DNA of 64,000 nucleotides from Arachnopeziza araneosa (taxonomy: Eukaryota; Ascomycota; Leotiomycetes; Helotiales; Arachnopezizaceae): the NCBI GenBank assembly GCA_003988855.1, contig QYAI01000138.1, positions 52,330 to 116,329 on the forward strand, read 5' to 3'. The notes beneath the pieces are model-generated. The model had not been told where the DNA came from and did no database searches. It saw only the letters and a program-made list of their open reading frames with translations. Shown piece by piece: positions 57,403 to 64,000 of the stretch. Numbering within the stretch: position 1 is the first letter of the stretch; each line of letters opens with the position of its first letter. Both the position numbers and the translations under genes were made by a program.

Positions 57403-60400
57403 ATGCGGGGAATTCGCCCTTTCAACGAGAATGTCCAAGACCTCAGGAAGACAGGCGACTCTTCACTTGATAGCTCTGCTCTAACTTCCCAGTCTCATGT
57501 AAACCGGCACAGCTTATCGATTGGCACAAGTGGTGCAAATACTCAAATTGCAAGTCGGCCAGCCACAGACCAATCTATTGCAGGAGCCATCTTCCATCCT
57601 GTACATGATTCGCGCATACACGGTGCTGAACCTACCGAAAGGTTTTTCGGCGGTGGCGATTCTGAGTATGTTTACAAATTCGATATTGAAGTGAAAGTTT
57701 CATACTAAAATTGTTGACAGAGAGTTATCCGATGTAGACTCGGATTATCGTGAATTTAGAACTGTTATCTCAAATTTCAAAGAAACAGTCCTTGATCTAC
57801 GAGAATCCCGATCAGGTCGCCCAACGCGTCGAGGAGCACCTCGAGGACCCCGAAAAGCAGTCGAACCAACTGGGGAGATTAAATTACGGCTTGGTGAAGC
57901 CAATAGGGCTTTTCTAGAACAACGCTATGCAGATGCTGCGTCTCTCGCTTCTGAAATTGTTCGTCTCAACGCAGAAACCTATGAAGCATGGACCTTGATG
58001 GCAGGCGCTTTTAGGGAGGTCGGAGACCATGATAACGCCTTGAAAGCCTTGCTGTTTGCGGCCCATCTCCGCCCCAAGATTTCAGAAACATGGATGTTAG
58101 CTGCAAAGTATGCTCTTCAAGAGACTGGATCATTACGGGCGAAATATCTGGTCAATGCGCAGTTTGCCTATGCTGGTGCTATCCGAGCTGACCCTAGAAA
58201 CATAGAAGCTCGTCTTGGAAAGGCAAACGTTTGTGTTGAACGAGGGCAAATTGGACAAGCCATTTCTGAATATAAACTCGTCCTGTCGCGATGCCCTCAG
58301 GATCTAGAAACCCTTCAAAAACTAGCTGAGCTCAGTATTGACAACGGAGATATTCAATCAGTAATTGAAATGTACAGAAGAAGTATCAGCTATTACAGAA
58401 CCTTAGATGCAGAAACAGACATGGAATTCGGCTGGACGGATCTTGATTCATATGTCACACTTTACGAAATCATTGGCCAATACAGTACAGGGATTAGTGA
58501 ACTCAAGAGCGTCGCGAGGTGGCTGTTGGGGCGCGAAGAAGAGATATTTTGGGACTATGTCACAGAGAACGATTGTGAGTGGGATCGAGCAAATTCGAGG
58601 AGAGAACAGATAGCGAGGTTTGAAACAAACCGGTATCCTTTAGCATCATACGGAGAAGGACTACCTGGTGAACTACGCTCAAAACTTGCTATTTATCGCT
58701 TAAAATCAGAATATTATGAGGAAGCTATGGTGAGTTTCTTATTGTTCCCACAAAAATTTCCAAGCTAACATGATTACCGATTCACATCACAAACCTTGAT
58801 TTAGTTGCTGAAGGCGGCTATTGTAAAGGCCCGGACTCAATTTCCCTACTTCGCCCGATTGCCGATTGTCTCCAAGAAATGACTCGATATGAAAAGGCTC
58901 TAGAATACTATCGGCCACTTGCAAAGACGCTGGGCGTTGATTCGTCAACATTAGTCCAAATGGGTAAATGTCTTCTTCACTTGGGTTTGGATGCAGAGGC
59001 AAGAAGGTCGTTTGAAGATGCAATACGAATAAATACAGCCAATGTCGATGCTCGGATAGAGCTCGCAAAAATGCTCGAACGGTTGCAGAAACCAATGGAG
59101 GCTTTCCAATATGTCAATGAGGTAATGCTTCTTAGGAAACACCAAACTGCAGGAAATCCGCGAAGAGCTCTTCTGACAGCCACACGAAGCGCCATCGAGA
59201 AGGAGAAAGAGACCGACCGCTATTGTGATGGCGGTCACCAGCAGAAGTCGCATGTACCTCAGGAAGATCATCCAACGGCGCAGATTGATGAGGCATCCAA
59301 ATCGGAGCATCTTAAAATCCAATTCCAGGTCCTGAGGAGAGAACATGAAACCATGAGACTAGGAGATCCTACAGCCACATCTGCATGGATGGACGCTGCA
59401 AGAGACCTGACAGATGACTTTAGAAGCTTCAGAACATTCTATCCATGGGACAAGTATATCAAATTTCTTGGATACTCTGGTGACTCCCGTACACAGGCCG
59501 AAACGGTTCTTGACTCCAATCTGTCGGCTATGGCTGAACGCTTATCTCAAGGTACGCTAAAAGCATGAGCAGGTGTCTGTGACTTTTGCTGATTGGATTA
59601 GGCATCAGAGCTGAATTTCCTGACATAGGCAGAGCTAATGCTGACATTCCTGATGATTACCGGGGGGTCTCTTTCAGCATGTGGTTGGACATATTTCTGG
59701 AATATGCTATGTGCCTTGCGCGTTGTGGAAACTCCCGAGGGTCGTACGAGCTCTGTGAGGCTGCAAAAGACGCCGTAGTCTTCTACCATTCTCGAGAAGA
59801 CATGTTTTTGATACACGTTTGCTGGTGCCGTATGCATATGAACTCCTATTATTTACCGTATTGCTGATGTTTACCGTAGTGTGTTCCCTGCTTTCCAGTG
59901 ATGAAGAAACATGTGTGAATGTTGCTCGGTTCTTCATGAAGGATTATCAATTCACAACAGATTCTTACCGTATGTTTAGTGCGGTAGCAAGAGTCTGCCA
60001 TTCGCCAGTCTCTTGGTACAGCTCTGGGCCAACTCAAAAATATATCCTTCGTCAAATCAAAGCCATGGACTATGCGCTTGTTGACAATGCACGAAAAGAG
60101 AAGTATTTCGCAGAGCGAGGTTCATACACCGCCCGGGATGAGCTTGGCAGCCTAGTGGTAAACTCTGACCTAGATATTGCACTCCTGATGCTCTACGGGC
60201 ATATCTTATTTGCAGGTACTAGCTACGGATATGCATTGAGTATGTCAATCTGGTAATCTGACCTTCACTTCATTCACTCACATGTGCCATAGATTATTTT
60301 TTCAGAGCTCATGCTCTAGACCCGTCAAACCCTATAGTTCAGATGAGTTTAGGGCTTGCTTACATTCACCAGGCCTTAAAGCGGCAGTCTGACAATCGTC

Positions 60401-60705
60401 AGCACAACATTCTGCAAGGCATCACTTTCATGTTATCATATTATGAGAGTCGTAGGCAGTCAGCAAACCTGGCAGAACGACAAGAGGCACACTACAACAT
60501 CGCTAGGGCTTATCACTTGCTTGGCCTTACGTATCTCGCAGTTCCATATTACATGAAGGTTTTAGAAGAGACGTCAGGCAACTCCAAGGGTATACCTCGA
60601 GAGGATATTGTTATTGACACTATCTACAACTTGCAGTTGATATTTGCAAATGCTGGAAATCTACAACTAGCAAGCCGGTTGACTAATGAATGGCTAGAAA
60701 TATAA
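57403..60705 (+). CDS. TFC4: TFIIIC TPR subunit (Tfc4/tau131-like), with an unresolved frame break
   Basis: Exons 57403-57665, 57721-58729, about 58805-59551, 59602-59829, 59880-60239 and 60293-60705. It is a TPR-rich protein: AFLEQRYADAASLASEIV, NIEARLGKANVCVERG, MTRYEKALEYYRPLAKTLG, AEARRSFEDAIRINTANVDA, and near the end EAHYNIARAYHLLGLTYLAV. Tfc4 is the large TPR subunit of TFIIIC; it bridges box A binding and TFIIIB recruitment for tRNA and 5S genes. All junctions close in phase except intron 2. Exon 2 ends in phase 0 at EEAM|GTGAGT, but the best acceptors (after 58804, 58813, 58828) all enter the wrong frame relative to LLRPIADCLQEM. The start codon choice is tentative. A fungal essential gene is expected to be intact, so sequence error or unusual splicing is likely. 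Confidence 0.85.
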
Positions 60706-61303
60706 TAATACTTGTAACTTTCAATAATCAATGCTCTACCACGTGTCTAATAATAGAGAAAAGGATGGTCCTGTTCTAACAGACAAGTTTTGGCGGAATA
60801 AACCCGTGAGACAAAACAGCAAAGAGATTAGGATTTTCATTAGTAGCCCAAGACAGCAAACAAATAACGAGTATAACAAACAAGATATCACAGTACTCGT
60901 AGAAGTATATATCTGGATTTAATATGCGGGCTTCTAAAGCGTTGAAGATTAAACCTTCTAAGAAGCGTGTTATCGGGCGTTGAGGCTCAAGCTCAGAGCC
61001 GTTTTAAGCTTGTAGTACCGATGTCTTTACATTCTTTATTGTAACATATACAGTTTTATATTTTAAAAACGTTCTTGTAGTACTGTAGTCTGGATTTCCC
61101 TAGCTCTTCTATTTTCAGATAGGAGAGCTAAAGTAAATTAAGTAAAGCCTCGTTACGTATCTACCTGAATAAAACTAAGCATAAAATCTCTACGTCCTAT
61201 TTACGGTCCAGGCTATCAACAATGCCAGTTGCACACCTCTCGGCCTCTTGTCAGCACTACAACACAGCTATATCAACCTAACATCTACGCTCTAGAAGCT
61301 TCC
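60706..61303. other. convergent 3' flanks
   Basis: About 0.6 kb of AT-rich spacer between TFC4 and the Cip1-like gene. A weak hairpin (AGCTCTTCTAT ... ATAGGAGAGCT) lies at about 61099-61130. Nothing else was recognised. Confidence 0.45.
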
Positions 61304-62552
61304 CTACGACGGCACACATTGACTATAATACGGTCCATTGGATTTACAAGTCCCACTCGTACACACGGTCCCGCCAGTCCAGTTTATACCACCACATTGT
61401 CCATAGAGCGGTACCGTCCCGACCACAGCCGTTGTAGTCGTACTCGCGGCGCTTGTAATCGTACTCGTCTTCACACTAGTAGTCGTACTCGATTTCACAC
61501 TGGTAGTCGTACTCGGTTTCACACTGGTAGTCAATGTTGAAGCCGCAGTGGTTGATGCCGTCAAGGAAGCTGTTGCCGAGGAAATTGGCACAGAGGAGGG
61601 CGATGAACCACCAACAGAGCATCCAACACGGCTGGAACTAATGGCAATATCGTCGTACCAGAAAGTGTTGATATCACCACCATACGACTCCCAACCAAAA
61701 TAGACACCTGTGATTTTAGGTATGATGGTGCTCTTAGCCCACCCAGCATCGTTTGCGTTACCCGCAGTAGTGAGACCTGGAATAGCGACGCTATTCAGCC
61801 AGGTCTCAATACTACCGTCAGTACCCAAGTGATATTCGAAGCATTCCCAAGCGCCTGTTGGAAGAGCTTCGGAGGTCGCAACACCCTGTGGGGACATATC
61901 AGGAAGAGTAGCATCGTCCAGTTCGCGATTATACATTAGGACCTGATCTTGACCTCCGATTCGGAGGTGTTTATTGGTTCCTTGGGCGGAGTCAGGCATA
62001 GTAATAAACGAAACATGATTAGCGGTTAGGGCGTAAGTAGCCTTACTAGATATGGAATTAGAATTTCCTTTTAATGTTGTAATTGAAACTTACAGCCAAA
62101 CTCGAACGAAGACATTACCACTGGGGACTGCTGTTGTACCGAAGAAGATATGGCCACAATAGCCGCCTGGACTGGACACCTTTATGGAATTCTTTCCGCT
62201 ATGAGCAGTAGTGCTATCAAGAGTAACTGAACCGCCCTATTTATTAAATTAGTAAATTGTAGAATTCTTCTCGAGAATGAGGCTTCGGGGCTAAGAGCTG
62301 ACGGTGGAAGAGAGAAGGACAGATAATAAATTTATTTAATAATTCAGAGAACGGGAGTTGAAATATATTCTAGCTCAGAAGCCCTTTGATACTAAGTAAC
62401 ATTGCAATATGAAATAAGCTTACCTGGTTGCAGTCAGGTGCGTAAATAGGCCAGGCGGTTTGATCCCATCCGCTCTCGAAGTCGGTAGAGACTTGGGCAA
62501 GAGAGAAAGGGAGTATCGCAAGGGCGAAAAGGGTGACTCTGCTGAAAACCAT
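61304..62552 (-). CDS. cip1: Cip1-like secreted polysaccharide lyase-type protein with CBM1
   Basis: Three exons: 62552-62424, 62236-62094, 62045-61304; 1014 nt, 337 aa. A signal peptide (VTLFALAILPFSLAQ, cleavage near AQ-VS) precedes a Cip1-type domain: DFESGWDQTAWPIYAPDCNQ, GGYCGHIFFGTTAVPSG, KHLRIGGQDQVLMYNRE, ECFEYHLGTDGSIETWL, GWESYGGDINTFWYDDIAI. A Ser/Thr linker with an eight-residue repeat (VKxSTTTS) leads to a C-terminal CBM1 (LYGQCGGINWTGGTVC, then NGPYYSQC). Trichoderma reesei Cip1 is a cellulase co-induced secreted protein with a lyase-like jelly-roll fold, and homologues act on glucuronan. The role here is inferred to be biomass degradation. The CBM1 has one residue fewer than usual between its second and third cysteines. 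Confidence 0.93.
61461..61532. repeat. 24-bp coding minisatellite in the Cip1 linker
   Basis: Three imperfect 24-nt units (core AGTCGTACTCGATTTCACAC on the plus strand) encode the VKxSTTTS repeats of the CBM1 linker. Such tracts change copy number easily, so linker length may vary between strains. Confidence 0.75.
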
Positions 62553-63585
62553 CGCTCCTACTGTCAGTCTGTTTGCTGCTCATAAAGCAGACGGTGAGGG
62601 TAAAGGTCTTATATACTCATATTCGCAGCCCAAGCTTCCTCCCTCGGTTCTCGCTGCCGAAATACTTGGATATTCGTACCTCCGCATAATCATCTCCTTT
62701 CTACGTTCCTCGATTCGGAAGGTTAGCCCACGTTGCCGAAGTAGATATATTAAGTTCTCGTTACATTCTTAGCATTAGTAGTGTTAGTATGTTGCATCAT
62801 AGGTAGTATTAGCGGTTCCGATGGGAGCTGAGCCGTGAGTCCAGATTCGGGAGTAACGCTCCACTCCCGATTTGGAAATGGCTCTCTATATGTCGTTATT
62901 AATTCGCTCCTCTTTTTTTCACTAGCGGAATTTCGCAGCCGGAAACCTGGAGACGAGGCGGTTTGTTTGAAACAACGGGTCTATTTTGCCGGACACCTCA
63001 AACAATATTCATTTGCCCAGAACCTCAAACCTTTATGTACGTACAAAGACCGTCTCCTAGTCAAAGTTACTCAATTACATTGTTCAACTTAACAACACAA
63101 AGAGGATAAGTAAAAAAGGCACAAGGAGCTATCTTGTTGCACCAAATGGGGTGCACTGCAAAAGGTAGTGGAAAAGACTGCATTTCTGTGTGTGTGACTG
63201 CACTGCCTTATATAGAGGCTAAGCGAGAGTCACGTGTCTCTCGCATATCGCAATATATTTAAACAATTACATATGGCTTGTTTGCCTTAGGGTTTAGTTT
63301 ATAAACAAAAAGTCACAGTGCGACTAGTTGACTACGTGCCTGCTGTCTGGATAGCCTAATTTGGTCACGTACATTCGTGCCTTAGGCACTACGCTAGCAG
63401 ACTACCCTTTACTTCTCTCGTTAGCCTGTACATACTTCTTTTTTTTATGTTTTAGAACATTTAATAAACTTCTGCTTCTTAATGTTACAATCTAACTAAA
63501 ACGCTGAACTTTTCTAATTATTCGTTATGTCACGAACTAAGGTCGAACTGCATGCAGTATGTGATAAGCAGGATATTACGTGAAC
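62553..63585. promoter_or_regulatory. upstream region of the Cip1-like gene
   Basis: About 1 kb 5' of the minus-strand Cip1-like gene. It has a TATA-like box on the minus strand at 62608-62615, an inverted repeat at 62841-62875 (arms CCAGATTCGGGAGT and ACTCCCGATTTGG) and one GGCTAA at 63217-63222 that matches the core of Xyr1-type cellulase regulator sites. One such hexamer can occur by chance. No gene is supported. Confidence 0.4.
62608..62615 (-). promoter_or_regulatory. TATA-like box upstream of the Cip1-like gene
   Basis: TATATAAG on the minus strand, about 56 bp before the ATG at 62552. The position allows a short leader. Strongly induced secreted-enzyme genes often have such boxes. The match is exact but short. 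Confidence 0.4.
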
Positions 63586-63873
63586 TGTTATGAGATTATT
63601 TACTCTCACATGACTGTCACATGCGACAGTCATGTGACGAAGCTAGGCAGACATAAATAGCTGCTTCTTATAGAATTAGAAATGCATTATTTTACAGCTA
63701 CATTACAATTTTGTTCTTACTAATTTAGTAGCACGACTAGTAGAAACAAATTGTAGTGTAGTTGTAAAAGAATACATTTCTAATTCTATAAGAAGCGGCT
63801 ATTTATGTCCGCCTAGCCTTGTCACATAACTGTCGCATGTGACAGTCATGTGAAAGTGAATAATCTTATAACA
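63586..63873. mobile_element. MITE-like fold-back element
   Basis: An element of about 288 bp made of two long inverted arms of about 125 bp around a short centre. The left arm begins TGTTATGAGATTATTTACTC; the right arm, read on the other strand, begins TGTTATAAGATTATTCACTT. The arms stay about 90% alike through CATAAATAGC and TCTTATAGAATTAGAAATG. Most differences are C/T or G/A. Within each arm lies a second, smaller palindrome (left: 63606-63637, arms TCACATGACTGTC / GACAGTCATGTGA). No open reading frame is present. I could not settle a target-site duplication. The structure fits a non-autonomous DNA transposon or fold-back element; the superfamily is unknown. Confidence 0.72.
63606..63637. 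repeat. palindrome nested in the left MITE arm
   Basis: Perfect 13-bp inverted repeat with a 6-base loop (TCACATGACTGTC, loop ACATGC, GACAGTCATGTGA). The right arm carries a copy with one mismatch. It could be a transposase-binding or subterminal site; that is inference. Confidence 0.7.
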
Positions 63874-64000
63874 ACAACTATACCTAGATCTTTAATCTTA
63901 CATTTTAAATTATTAATTACTATACTTATACTTAATTAACTTTTAAAAGCATTGCTTATTTAGCAACTAGCTTACAACTTAACACTGCGCAATTAGTTAG
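63874..64000. other. AT-rich flank at the window end
   Basis: Very AT-rich sequence after the MITE-like element. No feature was recognised. Confidence 0.5.

Noticed and set aside
1..64000. Secondary-metabolite cluster, CRISPR array, tRNA or rRNA genes
   Set aside because: No synthase or terpene cyclase core genes, no regularly spaced short repeats, and no tRNA A/B-box pairs or rRNA-like stretches were noticed on reading.

Overview
The window is chromosomal DNA of a filamentous ascomycete (Pezizomycotina). Genes have short introns, typically 47-75 nt with GT...AG ends and a CTAAC/CTAAT branch element. There are no operons, and the gene set is eukaryotic and fungal. A Cip1-type secreted protein with a cellulose-binding module suggests a plant-biomass or plant-associated fungus. 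Overall protein resemblance makes me lean to Leotiomycetes, but that is inference. The window opens inside one gene. I built exon models by hand from splice signals and reading-frame phase. Nearly every model closes to an exact multiple of three; TFC4 does not.

Layout. 0-11 kb: an F-box/LRR protein (5' end off the window) ending in a CaaX box, a decayed C48 (Ulp1-like) protease copy, a TPR/MYND/SET methyltransferase-like gene, 6-phosphogluconolactonase, and a disordered protein with a Cys/His-rich C-terminus. 11-20 kb: a basic, disordered to helical protein, an APH-type kinase-like protein and a 13-exon DUF2235 hydrolase. 20-35 kb: tRNase Z, a LAMMER kinase, sideroflexin, an AIM3-like protein, TCTP and sphinganine C4-hydroxylase. 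36-48 kb: an AMPK-type glycogen-binding (CBM48-like) protein, a Cas1-like PC-esterase/acyltransferase, an SLC35F6-like transporter and a C2H2 zinc-finger protein. 48-64 kb: PalB/Rim13 calpain, a peroxisomal adenine nucleotide carrier, Vts1, TFIIIC subunit Tfc4, the Cip1-like protein, and a fold-back MITE-like element near the right end.

How the genes relate. Most are unrelated housekeeping or signalling genes (tRNA 3' processing, Pol III transcription, pH signalling, sphingolipid synthesis, peroxisomal ATP import, one-carbon/serine transport). Several pairs are divergent with shared upstream regions: SLC35F6-like/Cas1-like, PalB/ANT1, TCTP/SUR2 and AIM3/FSF1. I see no secondary-metabolite cluster, CRISPR array, tRNA or rRNA. 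The accessory-looking parts are the C48 pseudogene, the DUF2235 gene with its APH-like neighbour, and the Cip1/MITE end.

I did not find a convincing new multi-gene system. The best leads are single-gene oddities: the prenylation motif on the F-box protein, two GC-AG introns of equal length, the unresolved frame break in TFC4, the doubly inactivated C48 copy, the uncharacterised Cys/His module and the nested-palindrome MITE.
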